64,000 nt of DNA from Mesorhizobium sp. M2A.F.Ca.ET.046.03.2.1 (GCF_003952425.1 NZ_CP034449.1:1922001-1986000), one strand, 5' to 3'; shown: positions 56,265 through 64,000, counted from the first letter of the stretch. Notes: a model not told the origin generated them from the letters alone. Made by a program: numbers and translations.

Positions 56265-56300
56265 ACACAGCCGACCGGTCAAAACCCCTGTGCGGTGCCA

Positions 56301-56831
56301 CTAGTTCAGGCTCAAACCCCAGTCCCGGAAACATTGCTTGATTGCACTCACCGAGGACAGCCGCAGCTTTGGCAGGTCGATCGCATCCAGCATCGCGCTG
56401 TATCGCTTGCGATTTCGCGGCGTGACTACGGTGATATGGTGGATCATGTCCCATTTGACGCTGTCGCGCCCGCCTTCCAGGGCGCCGTGCCTGCCGGTCA
56501 CGAACAGGGATCGCCGGAAATAACGCAGCAAGCTCATTGGCGTGGAGACGTCCAGCAGGATCAAGCCGGTCGCGTGCCGGAAACGCTGCGGCATGCAAAC
56601 CGAGTAGTTGCCGTCCATCACCCAGCCCTCACCGGCGATGGCTGCATCGTGCAGGGCGATGAATTCGTCCCTTGGTCGCTGCTCCCAATCCGTATTGGGC
56701 AGATGAAAGAGCTGATCGAGGTGAACAGGTTCCAGGCCGCGCTTGCGCGCGATCGCGTTGGCAAGGGTGGACTTGCCGCTGTTGGACGGTCCCAGGATGC
56801 AAATGCGGTCGCCGAGGTCTGAGAGGTTCAT
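56301..56831 (-). CDS. P-loop nucleoside kinase-like protein
   Basis: A 176-residue protein with Walker A ILGPSNSGKSTLANAIA. The adenylate-kinase-like pattern is HLDQLFHLPNTDWEQRP and GWVMDGNYSVCMPQRFRHAT. It resembles AAA/kinase proteins sometimes annotated as DNA topology modulation (FlaR-like) proteins. The substrate is unknown. The start is ATG at 56831; an upstream TTG would add nine residues. Confidence 0.8.
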   Translation of the reverse strand: MNLSDLGDRICILGPSNSGKSTLANAIARKRGLEPVHLDQLFHLPNTDWEQRPRDEFIALHDAAIAGEGWVMDGNYSVCMPQRFRHATGLILLDVSTPMSLLRYFRRSLFVTGRHGALEGGRDSVKWDMIHHITVVTPRNRKRYSAMLDAIDLPKLRLSSVSAIKQCFRDWGLSLN

Positions 56832-56909
56832 CGGTTGGTCTTTCAAGAGCGCGATCAAACGCTCGTCGATGCAGCAGAGCGCCCAAGCGGAATACGGAAT
56901 ATCGGACGC

Positions 56910-57284
56910 TCAGGAAGGCTGCGAGCCGGGCAGCCCGAACGTCTCCTTCTTCTTCGGCTTGCCGCAGTCGCGGCGCTCGATCGAGCGGTTCATGGCGTCG
57001 ATCTCACCGCTCGCCTTGTTGCTGGCGCGCTGCGCCTTGGAGCGCATGTCCGGCGTGAACGGGCCGAAGCCCATCGCCGGATTGGAGAAGACCGGCTTGG
57101 CCGTGATCGGCAGATTGTTCTGCTGCGCCAGTTGGTTGCGCTGCGCCAGCAATTGGTCGCAAGGCACATCGTCATATTGCAGTGAGGACTGGACGTCCTC
57201 GTCCTGGCGCTCGGCCATAGACGTGCCGCCGACACAGCCGGCGACCGTCAGGCAGGACGTCAACACAACCATGGTCCAGCGCAT
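56910..57284 (-). CDS. Small predicted lipoprotein
   Basis: A 124-residue protein with a lipobox (LTVAGC at 12-17) after a short hydrophobic signal. The mature part has CDQLLAQRNQLAQQNN and ends with RDCGKPKKKETFGLPG. GAGGAG lies just before the ATG. I recognise the pattern from rhizobial genomes but know no function. Confidence 0.8.
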   Translation of the reverse strand: MRWTMVVLTSCLTVAGCVGGTSMAERQDEDVQSSLQYDDVPCDQLLAQRNQLAQQNNLPITAKPVFSNPAMGFGPFTPDMRSKAQRASNKASGEIDAMNRSIERRDCGKPKKKETFGLPGSQPS

Positions 57285-57378
57285 GGATTTCTCCTCGTGA
57301 TGTCTGCCCCGCGCCACCCCGACCATGCCATTCAGGCTTTTTCGCAGCAAGGCCGGGCTCATGAGAGTGCCGGATTGC

Positions 57379-58302
57379 TCACCCGGCAGATGCGGCGGCA
57401 AAGCCGGCCACAATGGCCAGGCCCTCGACGGGATCATGCCGGTCGTGCCGGATAACCACGCTTTCCAGAGACAGGACCGCAAGCCCGCTGGCGGAGAGCA
57501 CGCGCCGCGCATACGCCTCGGAATGAGCGTAGCGCCGTGACGGCAAAAGGGCGAAATCATCGCTGCCGGTATGCGTCTCGAGCGAGAAGGCGAATATGCC
57601 GTTCTGCGCAAGCATGTTCGCGACCGCGCCGACGATGCGTTCGAGCGCGCCCAGATAGATGAACACGTCGGCCGCGACCACAAGGTCGGCCCGCGCGCCA
57701 GAGTGGGAAAATCGCTGAAGGTCGGCCTTGGCCAGCAGGTCGTAGATGCCTTTGGCTTTCGCTTTGCTGAGCATGGCGGCCGAGATGTCGTAGCCCTCCA
57801 GCCGGTCGACGAACGGGCGCAGCCTTTCGCCCATCAGGCCGGTGCCGCAGCCGAGGTCGATGGCCAGCCGGAACCGGCCGGGCCTTGCCTCGCGGATGGC
57901 CTGGCTAAGGAAGTCCGGCAGCCGATAGCCCAGCTTCCCGACAAGCGAGTGCTCGAAACTGTCGGCGTAGTGATCGAACAAGGTCTCGACAAAGGCGCTG
58001 GGAGGCGCCGGGGCCGCGGGCACCTTGCCGATCAGGTGAAGCTTGAGTGCGGCGCCGAGGCGGTCCGCGGGGTCGAGCTTCAGCGTCATGGCCCAGGCCT
58101 GCGCGGCCTGATCGAGCCGGCCAGCCGCCTCCTCCATTTCGCCGAGGCGAAACCAGCCGGCGGCCCATCGCGGCGCCAGTTCCAGCGCGCCGAGCAGGAG
58201 CTCCGCCGCCTGCGCGGGCTCGCCCGAGGCGAGCAGCATCTCGGCGAAATCGGCGCGACGGTCGGCAGTCAAATCGCCCGATGAGGCCTGGAGCGGTTTC
58301 AT
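57379..58302 (-). CDS. TPR-containing class I SAM-dependent methyltransferase
   Basis: A 307-residue protein: TPR-like helices at about 15-85 (GEPAQAAELLLGALELAPRW), a linker with FDHYADSFEHSLVGKLGYRLP, and a methyltransferase core with LAIDLGCGTGLMGERLRPF. This fusion is a common rhizobial methyltransferase of unknown substrate. It diverges from the exonuclease gene. Confidence 0.85.
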   Translation of the reverse strand: MKPLQASSGDLTADRRADFAEMLLASGEPAQAAELLLGALELAPRWAAGWFRLGEMEEAAGRLDQAAQAWAMTLKLDPADRLGAALKLHLIGKVPAAPAPPSAFVETLFDHYADSFEHSLVGKLGYRLPDFLSQAIREARPGRFRLAIDLGCGTGLMGERLRPFVDRLEGYDISAAMLSKAKAKGIYDLLAKADLQRFSHSGARADLVVAADVFIYLGALERIVGAVANMLAQNGIFAFSLETHTGSDDFALLPSRRYAHSEAYARRVLSASGLAVLSLESVVIRHDRHDPVEGLAIVAGFAAASAG

Positions 58303-58410
58303 TCGTGAAGAATCCCACCGTGGATGCGCAGCCGGCGGCTGCCCTTAAGATGAGTCAGCAGTCTCTTGCAACGGGCTTCCCGCGCTGAGTTTAGCCACTA
58401 TCTTGGAACC

Positions 58411-59421
58411 ATGCGCGCCAGCGACCTGCTCAAACCCCGGCCGGAGGGCCTCTACTGCCCGCCCGGCGATTTCTTCATCGATCCGGTGCGGCCTGTCGAG
58501 CGGGCGCTGATCACGCACGGCCATTCGGACCATGCACGCTCCGGCCACCGCTCGGTGCTCGCCACGCAAGAGACGCTCGACATCATGGGACTGCGCTATG
58601 GCGAGGATTTCGCCGGAACGACGCAGGCGGCAGTGCATGGCGAAACACTCGACATGAACGGCGTCGCCGTCACCTTCCACCCGGCCGGGCATGTCCTGGG
58701 CTCCGCGCAGATCTGCGTCGAGCACCGGGGCATGCGCATCGTCGCTTCCGGCGACTACAAGCGGCAAAAGGACGCCACCTGCCTGCCGTTCGAGCCGATC
58801 CGGTGCGATGTCTTCATCACCGAGGCGACCTTCGGCCTGCCGGTGTTCCGGCATCCGCCGGACCATGAGGAGATCGCGCGCGTGCTGAAATCGGCGGCGC
58901 AGTTTCCCGAACGCTCGCACCTGATCGGCGCCTATGCGCTCGGCAAGGCGCAGCGTGTGATGCGGCTGTTGCGCGACGCCGGCTACGACAAGCCGATCTA
59001 TATCCACGGCGCGCTGGCCAAGCTCAGCGAATATTATCAGAGCCAGGGGATCGATCTCGGCCGGCTCGAGCCGGCGACGGTTGAAAGCGGCGCCAAGGCC
59101 GATTTCGCCGGCGCGATCGTCGTCGGCCCGCCCTCGGCCTTCGCCGATCGCTGGGCGCGGCGTTTTCCGGACCCGATCTCCTGCTTCGCCTCGGGCTGGA
59201 TGCGCATACGCCAGCGGGCAAAGCAGGGCGGCGTCGAGCTGCCGCTGATCATTTCCGACCACGCCGACTGGGACGAGTTGATCATCACCATCAAGGAAAC
59301 GGGTGCTGCGGAAATCTGGGTCACGCATGGCCGCGAGGAAGCGCTGGTGCGCTGGTGCGAGCTGGAGGGCATCGCGGCAAGGCCGTTGCATCTGGTGGGC
59401 TATGAGGACGAGGGCGATTGA
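58411..59421 (+). CDS. Ligase-associated DNA exonuclease, metallo-beta-lactamase fold
   Basis: A 336-residue MBL-fold nuclease with HGHSDH at 36-41, further ligands in FHPAGHVLGSAQI and SGDYKRQ, and the beta-CASP part. It is the exonuclease of the bacterial ligase-associated DNA repair set. The start ATG at 58411 follows GGAACC. Its stop overlaps the start of a small repeat-derived frame (TGATG) that bridges to the ligase. The usual partners, a DEXH helicase and an MPE-type phosphoesterase, are not in this window. Confidence 0.9.
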   Translation: MRASDLLKPRPEGLYCPPGDFFIDPVRPVERALITHGHSDHARSGHRSVLATQETLDIMGLRYGEDFAGTTQAAVHGETLDMNGVAVTFHPAGHVLGSAQICVEHRGMRIVASGDYKRQKDATCLPFEPIRCDVFITEATFGLPVFRHPPDHEEIARVLKSAAQFPERSHLIGAYALGKAQRVMRLLRDAGYDKPIYIHGALAKLSEYYQSQGIDLGRLEPATVESGAKADFAGAIVVGPPSAFADRWARRFPDPISCFASGWMRIRQRAKQGGVELPLIISDHADWDELIITIKETGAAEIWVTHGREEALVRWCELEGIAARPLHLVGYEDEGD

Positions 59422-59657
59422 TGGAACAGTGTTCGCCAATCGTCACCGCCGCGCTCTACGGCCCCCCTCTCTGTCCTGCCGGACATCTCCCCCTCAAGGG
59501 GGGAGATTGGCAGTTTCGGCGCCGGCGCATCTCCCGCGACAGTGGAGATTGGCGAAAGCCGTGGCGACATCTGATCTCCCCCCTTGAGGGGGAGATGGCC
59601 GGCAGGCCAGAGAGGGGGGCCTCGCGCCGGCTTTTGCCCCTGGCGTGGCGCGCATGA
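59421..59657 (+). CDS. Repeat-derived bridging frame between exonuclease and ligase
   Basis: A 78-codon frame whose start overlaps the exonuclease stop (TGATG) and whose stop overlaps the ligase start (ATGA at 59654-59657). Most of it is the palindromic element, read as PPLCPAGHLPLKGGDWQFRR and ending EGEMAGRPERGA. It probably has no protein function of its own but could carry ribosomes across the element. Whether it is translated is unknown. Confidence 0.4.
   Translation: MEQCSPIVTAALYGPPLCPAGHLPLKGGDWQFRRRRISRDSGDWRKPWRHLISPLEGEMAGRPERGASRRLLPLAWRA
59460..59621. repeat. Palindromic repeat element between exonuclease and ligase genes
   Basis: About 162 bp. Outer arms start GGCCCCCCTCTCTGTCCTG and end AGAGAGGGGGGCC. 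Inner arms CTCCCCCTCAAGGGGGGAG and CTCCCCCCTTGAGGGGGAG are nearly exact inverted copies. The outer arms are the same sequence as the 45-bp palindrome at 37996-38040. Confidence 0.85.
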
Positions 59658-61255
59658 ACCGCTTCGCCGAGCTCCTCGACCGTCTCGTGCTGACGCCGTC
59701 GCGCAACGGCAAGCTGACGCTGCTCAGAGACTATTTCCACAGCGTCGAGGACCCCGATCGCGGCCTGGCGCTGGCGGCGATCACGGGCGATCTCAACATC
59801 GCGGCGGTGAAGCCGGCGATGCTGCGCGCGCTGGTGGTGGAGCGCATGGATCCTGTGCTGTTCGGCTATTCCTACGATTATGTCGGCGACCTCGCCGAGA
59901 CCGTGTCGCTGGTCTGGCCGCAGCCGCAAGGACACATCCCCAATCACATGCCGACGCTTGCCGAGGTGGTCGGCAGACTGCAGGCGGCAAGCCGCTCCGA
60001 TGGGCCCAAGGTGCTGGCGCGGCTGCTCGACGACGCCAACATCTCGGCGCGCTTCGCCATCATCAAGCTGGTGACCGGGGGCCTGCGCATCGGTGTGTCG
60101 GCGCGGCTCGCCAAACAGGCTCTGGCCGATCTTGGCAAGGTCGACGTCAGCGAGATCGAGGAGCTCTGGCACGGGCTGACGCCGCCTTACACCGAGCTGT
60201 TCGCCTGGCTGGAAGGCCGGGCGGAAAAGCCGAGGAGCGCGGCACTTGCGCTGTTCCGGCCGGTGATGCTCTCCAACGCCGTCGACGATGGCGACCTCGA
60301 AAAGCTCGACCACGGCGCTTATGCGGCGGAGTGGAAGTGGGACGGCATCCGTGTGCAGGCGGTGTGCGAGGGCGGCGTGCGCCGGCTCTATTCGCGTACC
60401 GGCGACGATGTGTCCGGGGCCTTCCCAGACCTTGCCGCGGCGATGACGTTCGAAGCGGCGCTCGACGGCGAGCTTTTGGTCGGCGACCCTCGCGAGGCGA
60501 CCGGAACCTTCTCCGACCTGCAGCAGCGGCTGAACCGCAAGAGCGTGTCGCCAAAGATCCAGCAGCGCTATCCGGCCTTCATGCGCTGCTACGACGCGCT
60601 GCAGATCGACGGCGAGGATTTGCGCTCGCTGCCTTTCGCGGAGCGCCGCAAGCGTCTCGAGGCCTTCGTGAAGACGCTTGATCCCAGCCGCTTCGATCTC
60701 TCGCCGTTGGTCGAGTTCCCCGATTGGGAGACGCTGGAACGGCTGCGCCAGGCGCCGCCGCATCCGATCATCGAAGGGGTGATGTTGAAGCGCTGGGATT
60801 CGCCATACCTTGCCGGCCGGCCGAAGGGCCCGTGGTTCAAATGGAAGCGCGATCCGCACACCATCGACGCGGTGCTGATGTATGCGCAGCGCGGCCACGG
60901 CAAGCGTTCCAGCTTCTATTCAGACTACACGTTCGGTGTGTGGTCCGGCCCCGAGGGCTCGGAAGAGCTGGTGCCGGTCGGCAAGGCCTATTTCGGCTTC
61001 ACCGACGAGGAGCTGAGAGAGATCGACAAATATGTGCGCGACAACACGATCGAGCGTTTCGGCCCGGTGCGCTCGGTGCGCGCCGACCGTCGCAACGGCC
61101 TCGTGCTGGAGGTGGCGTTCGAAGGCCTCAACCGCTCGACCCGGCATAAATCGGGTGTCGCGATGCGCTTTCCCCGCATCTCACGGCTGCGCTGGGACAA
61201 GCCGGCGGCGGAAGCCGACCGCATCGAGACGCTGCAAGCGTTGTTGGATGGCTAA
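59654..61255 (+). CDS. ATP-dependent DNA ligase
   Basis: A 533-residue ligase. The N-terminal DNA-binding domain spans about 1-200, then the adenylation motif EWKWDGIR with Lys228, the LDGELLVGD metal motif, EGVMLKRWDSPY and the final KWKRDPHTIDAVL, and an OB-fold to the end. It is of the bacterial exonuclease-linked type, not the Ku-linked LigD. The start is ATG at 59654, with no standard ribosome site close by; GTG at 59645 is the alternative. The palindromic element separates it from its partner gene. Confidence 0.93.
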   Translation: MNRFAELLDRLVLTPSRNGKLTLLRDYFHSVEDPDRGLALAAITGDLNIAAVKPAMLRALVVERMDPVLFGYSYDYVGDLAETVSLVWPQPQGHIPNHMPTLAEVVGRLQAASRSDGPKVLARLLDDANISARFAIIKLVTGGLRIGVSARLAKQALADLGKVDVSEIEELWHGLTPPYTELFAWLEGRAEKPRSAALALFRPVMLSNAVDDGDLEKLDHGAYAAEWKWDGIRVQAVCEGGVRRLYSRTGDDVSGAFPDLAAAMTFEAALDGELLVGDPREATGTFSDLQQRLNRKSVSPKIQQRYPAFMRCYDALQIDGEDLRSLPFAERRKRLEAFVKTLDPSRFDLSPLVEFPDWETLERLRQAPPHPIIEGVMLKRWDSPYLAGRPKGPWFKWKRDPHTIDAVLMYAQRGHGKRSSFYSDYTFGVWSGPEGSEELVPVGKAYFGFTDEELREIDKYVRDNTIERFGPVRSVRADRRNGLVLEVAFEGLNRSTRHKSGVAMRFPRISRLRWDKPAAEADRIETLQALLDG

Positions 61256-61282
61256 GGGCTAAAAATCCGACGTCGGCGCTGT

Positions 61283-61315
61283 CACCCCGCCCGCGCCTGC
61301 GGCGCGGGTGGGGTG
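61283..61315 (+). terminator. GC-rich hairpin after the DNA ligase gene
   Basis: CACCCCGCCCGCGCC pairs with GGCGCGGGTGGGGTG (one G-T) around a TGC loop. No T-run follows. It lies between the convergent ligase and 61348 genes, so it could end either transcript. Confidence 0.5.
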
Positions 61316-61347
61316 CTGCGCCTGCGTCGATAACTACACAGACGCGA

Positions 61348-62571
61348 TCACTGCGCGATCGAAACGCGTATCTCGTAGATATCGACCGACTTGCCCTTCT
61401 GATCGATGTCGGAGTTGATGGCGATGGTTCCGGCGGCGCCTGGATGCTTGTCCGGGAACTGCACGTCGAACAAATATTCGTTGCGTTCGTGGCCGACGGC
61501 GTAACGCTTGCGGCCGCAATCGCCGAGATCGCCGAAATTGCAGTCGACCGATATCTGCGTCTCCTTGCCTTCTTCCGAGCGGGCGACGACGTCGAACATG
61601 GCGTGCTTGCCAACAAGCTTCTCCAGAACGCCCTGGCCGACATCGAAGGCAATGGCAGAGCCGGAGGCGCCGGAGCGGATGCGCAGGAACTGGCCGGTGT
61701 CGTCCTTCATCACGTCGGCGCCGGCGTCGGACGGCGTGCTGACATGGGTCGGGTCGGCGGGCGAGAAGACGTTGATCCAGTTCTTCGACTGGTCCGCCTC
61801 GCCCGGCTTCTGCGGCGAGCCGGTGTCGCCCGGCTGCGAGGAGTCCTCGCTGTCAAGGGTCGGCGTCGGTTCCGGCGGGCCGGTGTCGAGCTCGGCCGCC
61901 GTCTTGAAGACGCCGGTCTGCTTGGCGAAGTAGAGACCGATGCCGGCGGCGGCGAGCAATGTCGCGACGACGAAGATCGCGGTCAGCGGCAGGCGCCGGC
62001 CCCTGATCCGCCGCTCATCGCGATCGGGCGCGACCTCGGCGCCGTTGCCGACGGGAGCGCCCGGCGATTCATCGAGCGACGGCGCATCGGGAAGCGCCGT
62101 CTCGTCCGGCATGATGTCGGGCACGCGCGGCAGCACGCGCGAACGCGGCTGGTCCGAAGCGTCTGGCTGCACCGGCCCGTCGACGGTGATCGAGGGTGAG
62201 CGTGCTGATTGCGACGGCGGCAGCGGCGCGTCGACCGAAGGCGCGGCCGAACCGGCAGGCGCCTCGACGCGGGGCGCCGGCGCGCCATTGCTGGCCGGCA
62301 CGACATTTTCCGGCGGCAACGTCACATCGGGGACGGCCGGCAGGAACTCTGATTCGATCTCGGTGATCTTGGCCTGCACCGCCTTGCGGCGGCCGATGGC
62401 GGCCTCGACCGTGATGTTCGGGTTGGCCTGCAGGACGCGGTCCAGCGCGGCAAAGGCCGATCGATAGACCTTCTCTCGGAACGCCCGGTCCTCGGCATTG
62501 CCTTTCTCGAAGGCATTGCGGATAGCTTTCTCGATGGGGTCCAAGCGAGCTCCCTCTGCGCGTTCGCTCAC
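61348..62571 (-). CDS. Hypothetical membrane-anchored protein
   Basis: About 407 residues. A cytoplasmic N-terminal part with helical repeats (DPIEKAIRNAFEKGNAEDRA) leads to a Pro-rich linker (about 95-195), one membrane helix (LPLTAIFVVATLLAAAGIGL, about 191-212), and a periplasmic domain with CNFGDLGDCGRKRYAVG. It resembles conserved rhizobial proteins of unknown function. The start is GTG at 62571 after AGGGAA, or TTG at 62544 after the stronger GAGGGAG. Confidence 0.75.
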   Translation of the reverse strand: MSERAEGARLDPIEKAIRNAFEKGNAEDRAFREKVYRSAFAALDRVLQANPNITVEAAIGRRKAVQAKITEIESEFLPAVPDVTLPPENVVPASNGAPAPRVEAPAGSAAPSVDAPLPPSQSARSPSITVDGPVQPDASDQPRSRVLPRVPDIMPDETALPDAPSLDESPGAPVGNGAEVAPDRDERRIRGRRLPLTAIFVVATLLAAAGIGLYFAKQTGVFKTAAELDTGPPEPTPTLDSEDSSQPGDTGSPQKPGEADQSKNWINVFSPADPTHVSTPSDAGADVMKDDTGQFLRIRSGASGSAIAFDVGQGVLEKLVGKHAMFDVVARSEEGKETQISVDCNFGDLGDCGRKRYAVGHERNEYLFDVQFPDKHPGAAGTIAINSDIDQKGKSVDIYEIRVSIAQ

Positions 62572-62876
62572 AGTTCCCTGATCGTTAGCCGCAGGCGGCC
62601 AATCGATCAACGGGCGAGCGGCTGCTTGCCGGCGTATCCAACGCCATTTCGGGGTTTTTTGCTGGAGAATCAACATTTTTCGTCACGAACACGCCGGGCG
62701 ATGCGGCCGTGGGGCAGCCGGCTTGGACGCCACCGCGCGCCACGGCCGCGCGTGTTGCGCGGTAACCGTAGATGGGAATTGCCGGCAAAGAGGCCGGAAT
62801 TCGCCGCTGCCCATCTTGAATTAGCGAGCGGTTGAGTCTATCACGCAGCGCATTCTGGAAGCCTGACGCTTCCCGG
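62572..62876. other. Gene-free gap before tRNA-Thr
   Basis: About 305 bases with no convincing gene on either strand. It must hold the promoters of the 61348-62571 gene (minus strand) and of tRNA-Thr (plus strand). Some GC-rich inverted stretches are present; nothing else is recognised. Confidence 0.5.
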
Positions 62877-62952
62877 GCCGCTTTAGCTCAGTTGGTAGAG
62901 CACATCATTCGTAATGATGGGGTCGCGTGTTCGAGTCACGCAAGCGGCACCA
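62877..62952 (+). tRNA. tRNA-Thr, anticodon CGT
   Basis: A full cloverleaf. The acceptor stem GCCGCTT/AAGCGGC is perfect, with encoded ACCA. The D arm is GCTC-AGTTGGTA-GAGC, the anticodon stem CATCA/TGATG with loop TTCGTAA (CGT, reads ACG), and the T arm GCGTG-TTCGAGT-CACGC. The 3' end is a typical island integration target, but no integrase is seen. Confidence 0.97.
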
Positions 62953-62965
62953 AAAATTCAAGCAC

Positions 62966-63082
62966 TTAGCCGATCGCCTCGCTCGATTTGTCCGAGTGGC
63001 GGCGGAAGTTCTCTTCCAGCATCTGCAGCGACGGCGCCTCCCAAACTGAACCAAAAAGGGCACTGAAGAGCGGGCAAGTCAC
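62966..63082 (-). pseudogene. Possible C-terminal gene fragment after tRNA-Thr
   Basis: A 38-codon minus-strand frame from GTG at 63082 to TAA at 62966. Its second half (EAPSLQMLEENFRRHSDKSS, then EAIG) has strongly coding-like third-base GC, but there is no upstream gene body. It may be the tail of a gene removed by insertion or deletion. Evidence is weak. Confidence 0.25.
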
Positions 63083-63105
63083 TCAAAATCGGGCAAGTCA
63101 CTCAA
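63071..63105. repeat. Two direct copies of a 16-bp sequence
   Basis: CGGGCAAGTCACTCAA occurs at 63071-63086 and 63090-63105, a 19-base period, about 225 bases before the diol dehydratase start. It could be a regulator site or a duplication at a junction. The rest of the 62953-63330 gap shows no gene beyond the fragment above. Confidence 0.55.
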
Positions 63106-63330
63106 GTTGAACAACAGCCGCGCATGTTGTCTGCGAGCACTGACGTCTTGACCAGGTCGTAGGCAGGTCTCGAAATCCCGGCGGTTACTCATTTCCGTAA
63201 GCGCCGCGCCTATCTCCAAGGTTCCGGTTGTGATGGCAGCCAGGGCAGGCCCTTCGGCGAGATTCGATGCAGGCCATTGTGTGACGATCGGGCATTCAAT
63301 AGTCTTTCCGTTGGGTCGAGGAATGCACGC

Positions 63331-64000
63331 ATGACGCCGAAACTGAACCGCTGGAAGCGCTTCGCCGACTGGGACGAGCGGCCGTTGCGGCTGGACAAGT
63401 TCGCGGCGGAAGACCCTGCCAATGGCTTCTCCGCCTTCTCCAGCCCGGCCGATCCCAAACCCGGCATCGGCATCAACGGCGGGCGCGTCGTGTCCCTCGA
63501 TGGGGTGCTCGAGCACGACTACGACATGATCGACCGCTTCATCGCCCGCCATCACATCGACCCGGAGGTGGCGCCGGAAGCAATGGCCCTGGAGTCAGCG
63601 ACCATTGCGCGCTGGCTGGTCGACATGAACGTTCCGCGCGAAAAGCTCGTGCGGCTCGCCCACGGCATGACGCCTGCGAAACTCGCTGAGGTCGTGTCGC
63701 AGCTCAACGCGCTGGAGATCGCCTTCGCCTACTCAAAGATGCGAGCACGCAAGACTCCAGGCAACCAGGCGCATGTCACCAACGGCAAGGACGACCCGCT
63801 CCAGCTCGCCGCGGACGCCGCAACCGCCGTCGCCTTCGGCTTCGACGAGATCGAGACTACGATGCGCGTGTCGCGCAACGCCTGGTCCAACGCGGTGGCG
63901 TGTGCGGTGGGCGGCGCCGTCGGCCGCTGGGGAACGCTGTTCCAATGCTCCAGCGAGGAGGCGGAGGAACTGCGCATCGCCATGGCCGGCTTCACGTCCT
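63331..64000 (+). CDS. B12-dependent diol/glycerol dehydratase large subunit, N-terminal part
   Basis: The first 223 codons of a gene that runs off the right edge. The protein begins MTPKLNRWKRFADWDERPLR and aligns with PduC/DhaB1: DPKPGIGINGG, VLEHDYDMIDRFIARHHI, KMRARKTPGNQAHVTNGKDD, GFDEIETTMRV and LFQCSSEEAEELRIAM. The active-site Gln and His of the QAHVTN segment and the Glu of DEIETT are conserved. The enzyme converts 1,2-propanediol or glycerol to an aldehyde using adenosylcobalamin. GAGGA lies nine bases before the ATG. Small subunits and reactivase are expected beyond the window. Confidence 0.9.
   Translation, partial: MTPKLNRWKRFADWDERPLRLDKFAAEDPANGFSAFSSPADPKPGIGINGGRVVSLDGVLEHDYDMIDRFIARHHIDPEVAPEAMALESATIARWLVDMNVPREKLVRLAHGMTPAKLAEVVSQLNALEIAFAYSKMRARKTPGNQAHVTNGKDDPLQLAADAATAVAFGFDEIETTMRVSRNAWSNAVACAVGGAVGRWGTLFQCSSEEAEELRIAMAGFTS

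Noticed and set aside
55961..56290. Small proteins of 76-110 codons between the dehydratase and the kinase-like gene
   Set aside because: They lie on the arms of a palindromic repeat in several frames at once and have no domain or ribosome site.
63079..63555. A 158-codon minus-strand frame near the right end
   Set aside because: It is opposite the diol dehydratase gene, whose protein matches the family closely.

Overview
The window is a GC-rich alphaproteobacterial chromosome segment. Gene order (rimP-nusA-ylxR-infB; xre-metK-trmB; ybeY-phoH-miaB; dnaX-ybaB-recR), an Irr-type iron box and dispersed palindromic repeats point to the Rhizobiales, most likely Mesorhizobium or a close Phyllobacteriaceae relative. 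The genus is inference; the family-level calls rest on readable protein motifs.

Layout. 1-15,470 is almost entirely minus-strand housekeeping: infB (cut by the window edge), ylxR, nusA, rimP, a small toxin-antitoxin cluster, trmB, metK, a Cro/CI regulator, lnt, a VOC protein, a CorC-like CBS protein, ybeY, phoH, miaB, an acyltransferase, rimI and tsaB. 15,721-21,655 is an iron operon read on the minus strand: imelysin, bfd, bfr, a di-haem DUF1111 protein, a second imelysin and a DUF1513 protein. A 19-bp perfect Irr-type palindrome sits on its promoter. A ferredoxin-reductase-like gene diverges from it. 23,401-25,303 holds a decayed parDE pair and gabT. 25,559-30,866 is an RND efflux operon with two adaptor subunits. 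31,250-36,475 is a five-gene peptide-type ABC importer. 36,742-42,383 carries a lytic transglycosylase, recR, a SleB-like hydrolase, ybaB, dnaX and the SRP RNA. 42,564-46,312 holds HIT, nudC, a Dabb protein, a dead antitoxin, pheA and kdsB. 46,506-55,953 has a membrane cytochrome c, a yej-type importer with two binding proteins, and a 2-hydroxyacid dehydrogenase. 56,301-62,571 holds small accessory genes and an exonuclease/DNA ligase pair. 62,877 to the end has tRNA-Thr(CGT), then a gap with debris and direct repeats, and the start of a B12-dependent diol dehydratase large subunit.

The most interesting material is in four places: (1) the Irr-boxed operon, which interleaves iron storage (bfd/bfr) with two imelysins, a di-haem protein and DUF1513 and has no permease; (2) a palindromic repeat that is translated in the same frame at two unrelated sites, once inside the N-terminus of a transglycosylase and once as a bridge ORF coupling the exonuclease to the ligase; (3) terminator-like hairpins in the leaders of rimP-nusA and metK; (4) four toxin-antitoxin loci in different stages of decay.
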